In this document: positions 1 to 8,397 of the stretch, in pieces | Numbering within the stretch: the stretch's first letter is position 1 | Layout: the number at the start of each line of letters is the position of its first letter | Source of the DNA: a virus | DNA: 30,076 bases | IMG/VR virus record: IMGVR_UViG_3300046476_000200 | Coordinates: 1-30,076 of that record | Strand: one strand, 5' to 3' | Notes under the pieces: model-generated | The model's database searches: none | The model's input: the letters and a program-made list of their open reading frames with translations, nothing else | What the model was told of the DNA's origin: nothing | Position numbers and translations under genes: made by a program

Positions 1-1194
1 ATGGCCGTAGGGGCTTTCAATGTCGGTGGGCGCCCACTGCCCCTTGGGGGTCTGCTCCCCCTGCACCGGGTTCCCCTGCCGCTCACGCACGTTGTAATAA
101 CTGCCCGTGCGAATGTTCTGGCCCACGTCGGAACCGGCGGACACGGCCCCCACTGTTCGCATGTATTGGGCGAACGTCGCGTTGCCCTGCTCCGGACCCA
201 GTTCAGTCACGAACGCCATACGCAGCGGTTCGGCGTTGTACCAATAGGCGCCACCGACCTTAAGCCCGGCCTCGGCGACCGTCCGCATTTTGGCGCGTAT
301 GTCGGGGTCGGTCGTCGCATCGATGATATGCTGGGGCAAGCCCTTGCGGCGACCGGCGTCCGGGTCGATGCGGGATAGTTCCGTCTGCGGCACGCCGGGC
401 ACACGCCAGGTGTCCGAGAGGTCGAAAACATTGCCGGACTTGACGACGTTCTCGCCGCCCGCGCGAACCTGTGCCTCGGATACCGGGCCGGTGTTGGTCG
501 AGGGGATGATGTCGCCATAAGCGGGGAGGCCCAGGCTCTCCAAGGTCGTGTCAGCGTTGGAGCCCATGCGGCCCCTGGTGGCGACCGCGGCGGTACGCGT
601 GACCGGGTTAGCCCAGATGGCGTTCCTGGTCGGAGCCTTGTTGCTGCCGATGCCGGGGATTGGCACGCCCTCGGCGGCGGCGACGTATGGCTCGCCGGGC
701 GACACGTAAGGCGGCTCGCCCGGTGCGTATTCCGGCACATTCGTCATCCGCGTGGCCATGCGCGGGGGCACCGGGTTGCCGCGAACGCCCCTTACGGAGC
801 CGATGCCGAGGGCACCGATGTCGCCGGGGCCCAGACCCATGGCCGGGTTGTCGAAGCGGGCCACGCCCTGCTCGGTTAACTGCCCGGTATAAGGATTAAC
901 GAACTGCCCGACCAGACCGGCGTAGTTGGTCGGCTGTGGCATTCCCATCGACTGGAGCGTCTCGGTGCCCACCGGATTATTGGGGTTCCAGATCGGCGCC
1001 GTGGGCCGACTGCCCTGCATCTTCGCGAGTTGCGCCGCCATCCATTGGCCGACCGCGTCCGCCCCGGCGCCGATGGACGGCGCGCCGACGCTCGTATCCG
1101 CCCCGTCCGTGGTCCAGGGAGCGGCGTAGGCGGCGGCGCGGGCCAGCGGGTTGTCGCTGTCCGTGTCACCGTAAGAGAGGGCGTTACGGGCCAC
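1..1194 (-). CDS. Virion-associated protein of unknown function, 3' end outside window
   Basis: Open for 398 codons from a GTG at 1194 to the left edge with no stop. The GTG overlaps the portal stop by 11 nt and has GGAG about 9 nt upstream, which decides the start. The N-terminal half is Pro/Gly/Asn-rich and low in predicted structure (NPNNPVGTETLQSMGMPQP). The C-terminal half looks folded (LPQHIIDATTDPDIRAKM, then ELGPEQGNATFAQYMRTVGA and GSYYNVRERQGNP). I do not recognise the family. Its place directly after the portal and in the same late operon suggests a structural or morphogenesis role such as scaffold, protease or head-associated protein. This is inference only. No signal peptide or membrane helix is seen. 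Confidence 0.75.
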   Translation of the reverse strand, partial: MARNALSYGDTDSDNPLARAAAYAAPWTTDGADTSVGAPSIGAGADAVGQWMAAQLAKMQGSRPTAPIWNPNNPVGTETLQSMGMPQPTNYAGLVGQFVNPYTGQLTEQGVARFDNPAMGLGPGDIGALGIGSVRGVRGNPVPPRMATRMTNVPEYAPGEPPYVSPGEPYVAAAEGVPIPGIGSNKAPTRNAIWANPVTRTAAVATRGRMGSNADTTLESLGLPAYGDIIPSTNTGPVSEAQVRAGGENVVKSGNVFDLSDTWRVPGVPQTELSRIDPDAGRRKGLPQHIIDATTDPDIRAKMRTVAEAGLKVGGAYWYNAEPLRMAFVTELGPEQGNATFAQYMRTVGAVSAGSDVGQNIRTGSYYNVRERQGNPVQGEQTPKGQWAPTDIESPYGH

Positions 1195-3406
1195 CGGAGG
1201 CCGCTCCGTTCGCCGTCCCGTTCACCGGCACCGGCGGCGCCAGCGTCTGCTGCAACTCGCTCTCGTTCGCCGCGTGCTGCTGGAGAACGGGGTGCAACTC
1301 GGTCTGGAGCATGTCGGAGACAAGCTGTCGAACGACCACCTGAAGCGCAATGGGATCGATGCCGCCGACCACGTCGAGGCGCTTCGTCTCGGCCTCGTAA
1401 TCTTTAATCGCCAGTTCCGCGCTCTTGTCCTTCGCCGACTCTTGCGCGTGAACAAGCTGCGCCTTGAGCATCGCGATCTCGGCGTCCGCCTTCTGCAGCA
1501 ACCCCTGCGCCTGCTGCTGGGCCTGTTGCGCCTGTTGCGCGATCTGCTGCACCTGCGGGTCGGGACCGGCCTTGTATTGCGGCGGCAATCCTCGTTTCAG
1601 CCGGTCAGCCAGTTCGTCAGCGCCGGGAAAGTCGCTGTTGGTGGCCCAGAAATCACCGACAACCTGGAACGCGGCCGGGTTCTGTTGCATGATCTGGCTG
1701 AAAGCGTTCGCCGCCTCCTGCCGCTGCGTGCCGTAGCTCGGCCCCACGTCGGCCTCAACGTCATAAGTCCCGACATTCGGGTTGAATATCACGGTCGGAT
1801 CAGGTCTTGCCGGGTCTTCCTGTTGTTCCTGTGCCTCGGCCTGCGAAATCGGCCCGATCGTTGGCTCCGCCTGGACGCCCGGCGGTTGATTTTGCCCTTG
1901 CTGCTGCGGCGGCGGTTTCTGCTGGCCGATGAACTGGTGCGCCTCGTCAGCATTCGGCACCACCACGGCCTTGTTCTCGGTCCCGTCCTCGGCGAGCGTC
2001 ATCACCACGCGCCGCACGTCATAGATTTTCGGGATCAGGTCAATCAAAATCCGGCCTACCTGCCGGATCGCCTTGGCCTGATTGTCGATGTAATGATACG
2101 TCGCCGTATCGCCCTGACGCTGCCGCTGCTGGATGGCCACGCCAGACCGTTCGTTGCTCGGCATCCCCAGTTCGGCCTGGTATTGCCCGGTGACGCTCAT
2201 CAGATCCTGGCGCGCGATGGTCATGCCCTGAATGTAGGCCTGCGCCATGGTCGGCGGCTCGACGCGCGCGGGCGGCGGGATCGTCTTCCCGGCTTCGTCC
2301 ACGCCATTGTAGACCAGCACGCTGTAATTCTTGACGTTCGCGGTGGCCCACTGCTCCGTCCGATTCTCGATCGCATCGGCGCGGGCGATGTAGGGCGTCT
2401 TCGTCTGTAGCGCCACCTGTTCGACGGCCGCCGACGCCCAGTAATTGTAGATTCTCTGCGCGTCGATCTGGCTGCGTGTGTGGCCCTTGCGGTCCATCAC
2501 GCCGTCGATCACCGTTTCCTCGCCGATAACGGGCACGATCGGGATGTACTTCCCAGGCCAGTCCCTGCGATCAATAATCTTGTCGCCGGCGATCTTGAAC
2601 CACTCGATCTCGGGTTCACTGACATCCCGCGACTTGACGATGCGTTTCTTGATCTCGTCGCGCAGTTCCTCGGGGATTTCGTCGTCGTCCACGACCGCGC
2701 CATTGTCCAGCATGTGAATCGTGCGGTTGGCCTCGCCCCGGCGCCAGTATTCCGCGATCCTGACGTGGTCCTTGTCGTTCCACCCGTCCGTCTTGTCGAA
2801 CGTGGCCGGCGCGGTGTTGTCCTCCTCGCCGTATTCTTCCTCGTAACGATCTCTCGGAACGTCCGAGAACACGAACGCGAACGCGGCGTCGCTTTTGTCA
2901 TACAATTTGCAATCCGGGTCCATGTAGACGCAGCGCGGATCGGGCACGCGGCGAATGAACAGGTCGAGGTCGAAACTCTGGTCGTCAACATAGTCCGTCT
3001 CGACGCGGACGTAGCCCATGCCGCTCTCGACCTGATGATAGGTCGCCGTGGAATACGCATCGACCGCCTTGGAGGTGTATTCAATGCGGCGGATGATACC
3101 CGAGAACACCTGCGCGGCCTCGTATGACGCCCGGCCGCCGGTCGGCGTCACCTTGATCTGGGCCTTGTTCTGTCTCGCGTCGTTCACGACCTGGAGGTTG
3201 TGCTGGCGCACCTGATTGTAGGTCAGCGACGGGCGGGAACCGCGCTCCGTGCGGACGTTGGTGTCCCACTGCCACATATTTTGCGAATCACCGTTGGCGA
3301 ACTTGATATCGAACAGCGCCCGCTCGCGCCATTGCCGTTCCCACGCCTCGCAGCGGTCAAACCGCGTCTTCGCCTCGCGGATGGTCTCGGCGTCGTCACG
3401 GGCCAT
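1184..3406 (-). CDS. P22-type portal protein
   Basis: 740 residues, close to the 725 of P22 gp1. The dodecameric portal sits at one head vertex, is the docking point for terminase and is the DNA channel. Family-like features are an N-terminal helical part (EAKTRFDRCEAWERQWRERA), the block GMGYVRVETDYVDDQSF followed by RRVPDPRCVYMDPDCKLYDKSDAAF near residues 130-185, and a Gln/Ala-rich C-terminal coiled coil (QQAQQAQQQAQGLLQKADAE, about 620-690) matching the P22 portal barrel. The ATG at 3406 overlaps the preceding tail gene by 11 nt, and the stop overlaps the next gene by 11 nt, so translation is probably coupled. The family call rests on sequence pattern and context; no search was run. Confidence 0.9.
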   Translation of the reverse strand: MARDDAETIREAKTRFDRCEAWERQWRERALFDIKFANGDSQNMWQWDTNVRTERGSRPSLTYNQVRQHNLQVVNDARQNKAQIKVTPTGGRASYEAAQVFSGIIRRIEYTSKAVDAYSTATYHQVESGMGYVRVETDYVDDQSFDLDLFIRRVPDPRCVYMDPDCKLYDKSDAAFAFVFSDVPRDRYEEEYGEEDNTAPATFDKTDGWNDKDHVRIAEYWRRGEANRTIHMLDNGAVVDDDEIPEELRDEIKKRIVKSRDVSEPEIEWFKIAGDKIIDRRDWPGKYIPIVPVIGEETVIDGVMDRKGHTRSQIDAQRIYNYWASAAVEQVALQTKTPYIARADAIENRTEQWATANVKNYSVLVYNGVDEAGKTIPPPARVEPPTMAQAYIQGMTIARQDLMSVTGQYQAELGMPSNERSGVAIQQRQRQGDTATYHYIDNQAKAIRQVGRILIDLIPKIYDVRRVVMTLAEDGTENKAVVVPNADEAHQFIGQQKPPPQQQGQNQPPGVQAEPTIGPISQAEAQEQQEDPARPDPTVIFNPNVGTYDVEADVGPSYGTQRQEAANAFSQIMQQNPAAFQVVGDFWATNSDFPGADELADRLKRGLPPQYKAGPDPQVQQIAQQAQQAQQQAQGLLQKADAEIAMLKAQLVHAQESAKDKSAELAIKDYEAETKRLDVVGGIDPIALQVVVRQLVSDMLQTELHPVLQQHAANESELQQTLAPPVPVNGTANGAASGGP

Positions 3407-5627
3407 CGACGCGGGTCCATTCCACGGTGGCGACGATACGCCAGATCGACGTATTTCCGGTGGGCGGCGTGAAGGTCAGATTGTAACCGGCGTTGACGGT
3501 ATCGGCGGCCTCGGAAATGACGATCCCGGCCGTCGTGCCATTACTCTGCGTGATCGGCGTTCCCGGTTTATAAACCAACCCGCTCGCGCCGACGCGCCAG
3601 ATCAGGCCCATCGGCTGCGTCCATGCGAAGTAATTGTTCCCGGCCTCATCCATCGCGATCAGTTGCGCTTTGAGCGCGTTGGCCTGATTGCTGAAAGTCA
3701 GATTGCAGACATTGCGGATACCGGACGCGAGGCCGTCCGCGGTCAACCTGACTGGCGTCGTATTCGGGGCCGAGACGGCGCGAATGATCTGTCTGGTGTG
3801 TTGAGCGTGACGGCCAGTGGAGATATTCCCACCGGCATGGACGCTGGCCGCGAACAGTTCGGCGGTGGCATTGTATCCGGTCGCGACGCTGTAACTGCCG
3901 AGGGCGAGGTTGTTGACGCCGTTGAGCACGCCGGCGCCGATGCCGGACGCGGTGTTGCCGGAACCGCCCGTCACGACCGAATCCCAGCCCGACGCGATGT
4001 TGCCCGATCCGCCGCTGATCACGCTCGTCAGGCCGCTGGCGACCTGGGTCGGATCATCGCGGCTGGCTTGCAGGTCAACCGCGCGAATGCCTCGGTTATT
4101 ACCACCTAGCACCGAGTTGTCGGGAATGTGCGCGGACACCGCGTAGCCGGAAAACGGGTTGCTGCCATCACCGGCAAACGCCAGAGCCGGGGCAGCGTTA
4201 TCGGCGCCGACGCGAACCGATGCTCCCGCCCCGATGATCGGAAAGGGCGCGCCGTTCTGCCGGTCAAGAAACTCTATGACGCAGGCCAGGGCGCCGCTGG
4301 TGAAACCGCCGGTATCAGTGCCGGCGAACACGGAAGCGCCGCCCATGTGGAAGAACTTATGGAACCGCGCGCCGCCGTTATGCGGATCGAGCGTGCCATT
4401 GCAGACCAGCACGTTACCGGGGCCGGAGCCGATTTTCTGCGGAGTAATGTTCTGGTGGAAATTGTGATCGCTGTTGTTGCATACGCAAAAGTGACCGTTA
4501 TTGTAGACGCCCTGAAGGTCGTCGAACCAACAGAGCGAGGTATTGCCCCAATGCGTGCCGCCGCTGCCGCCGACAACGCCGGAGCCGCCGATCATGACCA
4601 GCGGCGCCGTGGCGTTGGCGGCGCCAGCCAGCGCATAACCGGCGAACCGGCAACGAACGAATTGCGTGTCGTTGCTATCCGAGAGGCCATCGACCACGTC
4701 GAAGCGGATACCCTCGCCGCCGATCGTCACCGTCTCCGTGCCGGTGGCGTTCGCCTGCATGGAAGCGTTGAAGTGCGTTCCGTCCGTGATCGAGGCGACG
4801 TAGGCCCCTCCCGGCATACTGGCGCTGACCACGCTCTCGCCGACCCGCAGGCCAGCCGTGGACGACACCGCGACGGCCTGCGACCCGGCCGTCAGGTTCG
4901 CGCCGGGATAGGCCACGCCGGCCGGTTCCCAGGTAGCCACATCGATGAGCGCGTGACGCACGCTGGCGATCAGCGGTCCCGCCGCGCCCGCGATGTGGTT
5001 GCAGTAAAATAAGATACCGCGAACATTGGTGCCGGAGAGCAATCGGCCACCGTCAGTCGGCGCGATCGTCAGCATGTTGGCCTGACGCTGGCCCGGCGTT
5101 TTTGGCGCACCGGTCCAGGTCAGCCGGGTCGGCGCGGACGGAACCGGGCGCGAAATATTGGAGTTCACCATGAACTCGGCGCCCTGGCTGACCAACGAAA
5201 TATTTTCTTTGCTAATAGCCAACGGTTGGTTGACGAGCCCGTTCCCGTTGGGAATAAAGACCGTCCCGCCATAGCTATAATTTAAAACGCGCGCCTGACA
5301 GAAATTGATCGCCGCCTGGAGCGCCACGCCGTCGATTTCGTCGGTCAGCGAAATGGCGTGCGGATAGACCGCCTGGGCGGCGGCCAGCGATGGGTAATAC
5401 GCCGAGAGCGGGTGCGAGGCGCCATCGAAGACGGCCCCGAAATCGCGCGCGTGAATAATATCGGCGGCGCGATCCTGGGCCGAACGAGCAACGGTGCCGC
5501 CGGTCGCGGTGTAGTAGAGCGGCCCCGTTAGCGTACCGCCGCTCAGATCGCCGGAGGCATTCGCGATGGCCGCGTTAAGATCCTCGGCGAAAAGTTGCTC
5601 GCCGGGTTGCCACGGGTATCCGGTCAT
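3396..5627 (-). CDS. Tail spike / tail fibre adhesin with beta-helix and YadA-like repeats
   Basis: 743 residues. The N-terminus (about 1-60: WQPGEQLFAEDLNAAIANAS) looks like a virion-anchoring segment. Residues about 70-130 (ARDFGAVFDGASH, DGVALQAAINFCQ) match the entry of pectate-lyase-like beta-helix tail spikes. Residues about 530-590 hold repeats of the type SGGSGNIASGWDSVVTGGSG and LALGSYSVATGYNA, the pattern of trimeric autotransporter (YadA-head) repeats. The C-terminal 120 residues (NLTFTPPTGNTSIWRIVATV) form a beta-rich cap. The likely role is host surface recognition, possibly with glycan cleavage, but no catalytic residues can be assigned. The start ATG overlaps the previous stop (ATGA). 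Confidence 0.8.
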   Translation of the reverse strand: MTGYPWQPGEQLFAEDLNAAIANASGDLSGGTLTGPLYYTATGGTVARSAQDRAADIIHARDFGAVFDGASHPLSAYYPSLAAAQAVYPHAISLTDEIDGVALQAAINFCQARVLNYSYGGTVFIPNGNGLVNQPLAISKENISLVSQGAEFMVNSNISRPVPSAPTRLTWTGAPKTPGQRQANMLTIAPTDGGRLLSGTNVRGILFYCNHIAGAAGPLIASVRHALIDVATWEPAGVAYPGANLTAGSQAVAVSSTAGLRVGESVVSASMPGGAYVASITDGTHFNASMQANATGTETVTIGGEGIRFDVVDGLSDSNDTQFVRCRFAGYALAGAANATAPLVMIGGSGVVGGSGGTHWGNTSLCWFDDLQGVYNNGHFCVCNNSDHNFHQNITPQKIGSGPGNVLVCNGTLDPHNGGARFHKFFHMGGASVFAGTDTGGFTSGALACVIEFLDRQNGAPFPIIGAGASVRVGADNAAPALAFAGDGSNPFSGYAVSAHIPDNSVLGGNNRGIRAVDLQASRDDPTQVASGLTSVISGGSGNIASGWDSVVTGGSGNTASGIGAGVLNGVNNLALGSYSVATGYNATAELFAASVHAGGNISTGRHAQHTRQIIRAVSAPNTTPVRLTADGLASGIRNVCNLTFSNQANALKAQLIAMDEAGNNYFAWTQPMGLIWRVGASGLVYKPGTPITQSNGTTAGIVISEAADTVNAGYNLTFTPPTGNTSIWRIVATVEWTRVDGP

Positions 5628-7006
5628 GTCGTCGCCGCCACGAGTTCGCTGGAGGAAAGTTGCCGCGGCCAGTAAGCCGCGCGCCTGATCCAGCCGTTCA
5701 GCGCGAAGAGGCTGTTCTGACCGTCGGTGCCGAAACGGACGGTCGTGCCGCTGATCGTGAACGTCGTCGCGACCGGCCCGACCGCTGTTCCGTTGGTGGC
5801 GCCCGTGCTGGCGCCGCTCAGATAGGCGAACGCGGTCTTGTTGACGGCACCCATGGTGAAAAGCGGCCCCAGTCCCGAGAGCACGGTGGCGGCACCGCGA
5901 ATGGACGCATTGAGCCGGCCGTCGGTGCCGACGCCAATGGTAGGGGAACCAATGTTACCGCTGACGATGTTGGCCGAGACGTTGGCCGCGCCGTTTGGAA
6001 TAAACTCCGCCTGCCAGGTGCCGGTGGTGGCGTTGAAAGACGCGTCGTTGGGCATCCCCACGACATCGATGGCGCGTGCGACCGTCGTGCCGGTGGTGGG
6101 AATCCACGAAGTCGCCGCCGTGCCCGTCTCAAGCTGCGCGTTCAGAACGGAGCCCGTTACCGTCAGCGTCAATGTCCCGGCGGTCGGCGTGAACGTGACG
6201 GCGGCGCGTTGCGGAAAAGCGCCGGCGCCGACCAGCGTGCCGGTCGCCACGCCGCTGTAGGCGACGCTGCCCGTGCCGTAGAAGCTGAGCGTGGTGGCCG
6301 CCGCGGTGACGGTGGCCGACTGCGTGCCGAGGACGGCGCTGTTGAGCAACAGGTTGGTGCGCCCGTCCTCGACCAGCAGGCCGCGCAAGGCGTGGCTGAC
6401 GGGGTCGTAGTCCCAACGCGGCGCGTTCGCCGCCGCCGTCTGAAGCGTGCCGGCGACATCGAAATACGTGGCCGTGCCGGCGCGCGTGACGGTGACGTTG
6501 GGCGGCAGCGTGCCGGGCGTCATGAAGTTGAGAGAAAGCGATGGGGGCGCCGGCACGGCCCAGGCGCTGCCGTTCCAGTTGAACATGGCCACGCCCTGCA
6601 ACACCCCGAACGGCGTGGCGACATCCGGGCCGGCCTGCCCCGCCGGCTGCCACGCGGTGCCGTCCCAACTGAACGCCGCGACACCGCGCAACACGCCTGT
6701 CGGTGTCGCCGATCCCGGACCACCACCCGCCGGCGTCCATGCCGAGCCGTTCCAGATGTAGACGGCCACGCCCTGCAACACGCCGCTCGACGTGGGCACG
6801 GATGGCCCGGCCCGGCCCGCCGGGGTCCACGCCGAGCCGCTCCAGGTGAACGGAGCGACGCCGCGCAACACCCCGGTCGGCGTTCCAACGCCATAAGCGG
6901 CGCGTCCGGACGGCTGCCACTGGCTGCCGTCCCAGCCGAACGCGGCGACGCCCTCCAGAACGCCGGTCGGTGTCGCCACGCCCATCGTCGGATCGGAGAC
7001 AGCCAC
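5624..7006 (-). CDS. Tail-associated protein with five 29-residue repeats and a lectin-like region
   Basis: About 460 residues from GTG 7006; ATG 6985 is the alternative, and neither has a clear Shine-Dalgarno. The first 150 residues are five copies of a unit of the form TPTGVLxGVAxFxWxGSAWxPAG. Next comes FMTPGTLPPNVTVTRAGTATYF and RWDYDPVSHALRGLLVEDGR, a pattern common in phage tail/appendage proteins of alphaproteobacteria, then a beta-rich half that looks concanavalin-like (TGTWQAEFIPNGAANVSANI, RRAAYWPRQLSSSELVA). Probably a host-binding or decoration protein. The open frame runs upstream to 7174 inside the Ig-like gene in another frame; that part is low-complexity shadow and was excluded. 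Confidence 0.7.
   Translation of the reverse strand: MAVSDPTMGVATPTGVLEGVAAFGWDGSQWQPSGRAAYGVGTPTGVLRGVAPFTWSGSAWTPAGRAGPSVPTSSGVLQGVAVYIWNGSAWTPAGGGPGSATPTGVLRGVAAFSWDGTAWQPAGQAGPDVATPFGVLQGVAMFNWNGSAWAVPAPPSLSLNFMTPGTLPPNVTVTRAGTATYFDVAGTLQTAAANAPRWDYDPVSHALRGLLVEDGRTNLLLNSAVLGTQSATVTAAATTLSFYGTGSVAYSGVATGTLVGAGAFPQRAAVTFTPTAGTLTLTVTGSVLNAQLETGTAATSWIPTTGTTVARAIDVVGMPNDASFNATTGTWQAEFIPNGAANVSANIVSGNIGSPTIGVGTDGRLNASIRGAATVLSGLGPLFTMGAVNKTAFAYLSGASTGATNGTAVGPVATTFTISGTTVRFGTDGQNSLFALNGWIRRAAYWPRQLSSSELVAATT
6545..6985 (-). repeat. Five tandem ~88-nt coding repeats
   Basis: Five consecutive units encode variants of GVLxGVAxFxWxGSAWxPAG, separated by short Gly/Pro/Ala linkers. Conserved Trp and Gly positions with variable intervening residues suggest beta-hairpin or carbohydrate-binding units. 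Units differ by many substitutions, so the array is old or diversifying, not a recent duplication. Confidence 0.8.
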
Positions 7007-7011
7007 GCTGG

Positions 7012-7488
7012 TTACATCGCGGCCGGGATCGCCACGGCGTTGCTCATGGGCGCGACGGTGGCCCCCATCGCGTTGGTCGCGGTGACGACGCAGGCGAGAC
7101 TGTGGCCCGCGTCCTCGGGCTTCACTGTGTACGTCGCCTCTGTGCCGCCGTTGGCCACGCCATCGGCCATCCACGCGTAGGCATACGCGGTCGGCTCGCC
7201 GTTCCAGTTGCCCATCGTGCAGGTTAGCGTGGCGCCCTCTTGCGAAACGAACGGCACATCGACGTTGACCGGCGGCCCAGCGGCGGCGGTGAGCGAGGTC
7301 ACCAGGGCTGCGATCTCGCGAGCGTGGGTGCGGTCATTGTTGAGCCAGTCGCCGGCGAGCAGCAGCAGCAGGCGCGTCTGATCCGCCGTGGTGTCGCGCG
7401 GCGTGGCGGCTCTGGCCGTCGGTCTGGCGGGCGCCGCCTTGTCGTCGTCGTCTTTGTGCGTGGGGTGCGTCGTGGGCGTATGCGCCAT
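7012..7488 (-). CDS. Ig-like domain virion protein
   Basis: 158 residues from the ATG at 7488, which follows the previous stop by 1 nt; the longer open frame upstream is a shadow. Residues 1-50 are Thr/Ala/Lys-rich and disordered, containing HKDDDDK. About 50-75 may be helical (LLLLLAGDWLNNDRTHAREI). Residues about 80-158 resemble a bacterial Ig-like fold: GATLTCTMGNWNG, then YAYAWMADG, then EATYTVKPEDAGHSLACVVTATNAMG. Such domains are common on phage tails and capsids and usually mediate weak glycan or surface binding. The gene sits between a coiled-coil membrane protein and the tail genes, which favours a virion accessory role. Confidence 0.7.
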   Translation of the reverse strand: MAHTPTTHPTHKDDDDKAAPARPTARAATPRDTTADQTRLLLLLAGDWLNNDRTHAREIAALVTSLTAAAGPPVNVDVPFVSQEGATLTCTMGNWNGEPTAYAYAWMADGVANGGTEATYTVKPEDAGHSLACVVTATNAMGATVAPMSNAVAIPAAM

Positions 7489-7489
7489 G

Positions 7490-7792
7490 TTATTTCGCCT
7501 TTTCCTGTGCCTTGATCCGTTCCTCGAGCCGCGCGAGTGCCTCGCGGTGCGCGGCGTCGTTCGCTTCCAGCGAGCGGCGCACGTCAGCAACCACCTTCCT
7601 GTTTTCGAGCATGGTCGCCTGCATCACCGTCACGTCGCCGCGAATGACATCGACCCGCTTTTCCAGATGCGCGATCGAGCCGACCCAGAGCGTGCCGGCG
7701 ACGACGCCGCCGAGGATGGTGCCCATGACGGCCGTGATGGCGACCGCCACGCCGAGGTTGGTGCGGACCCAACTGGCGACGGATTCAGCCAC
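7490..7792 (-). CDS. Small membrane protein with C-terminal coiled coil
   Basis: 100 residues from GTG 7792. One strong transmembrane helix at about 14-38 (AVAITAVMGTILGGVVAGTL) is followed by a charged heptad-rich tail (HLEKRVDVIRGDVTVMQ, then REALARLEERIKAQEKAK) predicted as coiled coil. The topology would fit a spanin-like or holin-accessory protein, or a membrane anchor, but no family was recognised and no lysis gene is adjacent. The start is uncertain because no strong Shine-Dalgarno precedes it. The 150-nt region upstream carries inverted hexamers that may control it. Confidence 0.65.
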   Translation of the reverse strand: MAESVASWVRTNLGVAVAITAVMGTILGGVVAGTLWVGSIAHLEKRVDVIRGDVTVMQATMLENRKVVADVRRSLEANDAAHREALARLEERIKAQEKAK

Positions 7793-7810
7793 GTCATTGT
7801 TCGGAAACGG

Positions 7811-7899
7811 TGTCCGTTAAGATCATGTGTTCAGAACACCGAAACGCTATATTCCGGACAGGGGGAAATGAGATGTCCGTATACGGTCGTTTTCGGACA
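7811..7899. promoter_or_regulatory. Cluster of inverted hexamers and palindromes in an intergenic region
   Basis: Within the 150-nt gap 7793-7942, TGTCCG occurs at 7811-7816 and 7874-7879, and its reverse complement CGGACA at 7855-7860 and 7894-7899. Two perfect palindromes lie between or on them: GTGTTC-A-GAACAC at 7827-7839 and CCGTATACGG at 7877-7886. Four half-sites in alternating orientation suggest operators or RNA hairpins inside the late operon. I could not place a convincing leftward -35/-10 pair. No gene is supported in this gap. Confidence 0.5.
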
Positions 7900-7942
7900 G
7901 GCCCATTCTTGCTAACGGGCGCGATAAACATCGCTAACAACG

Positions 7943-8167
7943 TCACTCATTGGCCTCCGCCAACAGATCGTAAGCCCTCAGATTCACCAACTCCCCTCGG
8001 GAGTCTCTTTCGTAATGTCCACGCACCTCGCGCTCGATCATTTCTTCCAGGTCCATCCACTCGTGCCGATTCATGCGGATATTCGGATGCAACATGGAGA
8101 ACGCGGCGATTACTTCCTTGGCGATTTCCCTGGCTCCAGCCCAGACTTCATCCGGGTCGTCGCTCAC
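7943..8167 (-). CDS. Small hypothetical late protein
   Basis: 74 residues, acidic and helical (EVWAGAREIAKEVIAAF, DLEEMIEREVRGHYERDS). The GTG start overlaps the previous stop (GTGA). I do not recognise it. It lies between a small membrane protein and the regulatory cluster in the late operon. Confidence 0.65.
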   Translation of the reverse strand: MSDDPDEVWAGAREIAKEVIAAFSMLHPNIRMNRHEWMDLEEMIEREVRGHYERDSRGELVNLRAYDLLAEANE

Positions 8168-8397
8168 CGCATCCTCGGCACGCCACCGGCACAGGTCAGC
8201 AAATCAAATGCGAACCACACCAGAACGATCAGCACGAACGCGATCAAAACGACGTTTATGACCTGCATCACCACGCCGCCCGCGACGCCGAGCCAGCCCA
8301 GCACGATCGGCAACACGATGCGACCGATGGCGACGACGGCGCACACGATGATGAGCCAGATCAGCAATGACACGAACCATGCGGCGCTAAAGCACAT
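8164..8397 (-). CDS. Small membrane protein (holin-like size)
   Basis: 77 residues from ATG 8397, which overlaps the terminase stop as TGATG; a GTG at 8412 would add five residues. Two hydrophobic helices of 20-25 residues: AAWFVSLLIWLIIVCAVVAI at about 5-24 and VVMQVINVVLIAFVLIVLVW at about 40-62, joined by a Gly/Pro/Leu turn. Size and topology fit a class II holin, but many phages keep small two-helix proteins of unknown role beside terminase, so holin is only a candidate. The short C-terminus ends in charged residues. Confidence 0.7.
   Translation of the reverse strand: MCFSAAWFVSLLIWLIIVCAVVAIGRIVLPIVLGWLGVAGGVVMQVINVVLIAFVLIVLVWFAFDLLTCAGGVPRMR

Noticed and set aside
1274-2410. Long rightward frame (378 codons) opposite the portal gene
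   Set aside because: Complementary to a clear P22-type portal; Leu/Arg-rich shadow composition typical of antisense frames in GC-rich DNA.
5660-7180. Long rightward frame (506 codons) opposite the repeat-bearing tail gene
   Set aside because: Arg/Gly/Ala-dominated product without domains; the opposite strand encodes ordered repeats and a tail-like fold.
7400-7460. HKDDDDK segment in the Ig-like protein, resembling an enterokinase/FLAG tag
   Set aside because: The FLAG start (DYK) is absent, the surrounding sequence is phage-like and no vector sequence is present; a natural charged linker is enough.
7874-8370. Rightward start ATG at 7872 with a strong AGGGGGAAATGAG ribosome-binding-site-like stretch
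   Set aside because: The resulting protein runs antisense through two well-supported small late genes and is low complexity; the purine run may be coincidental or part of the regulatory repeats.
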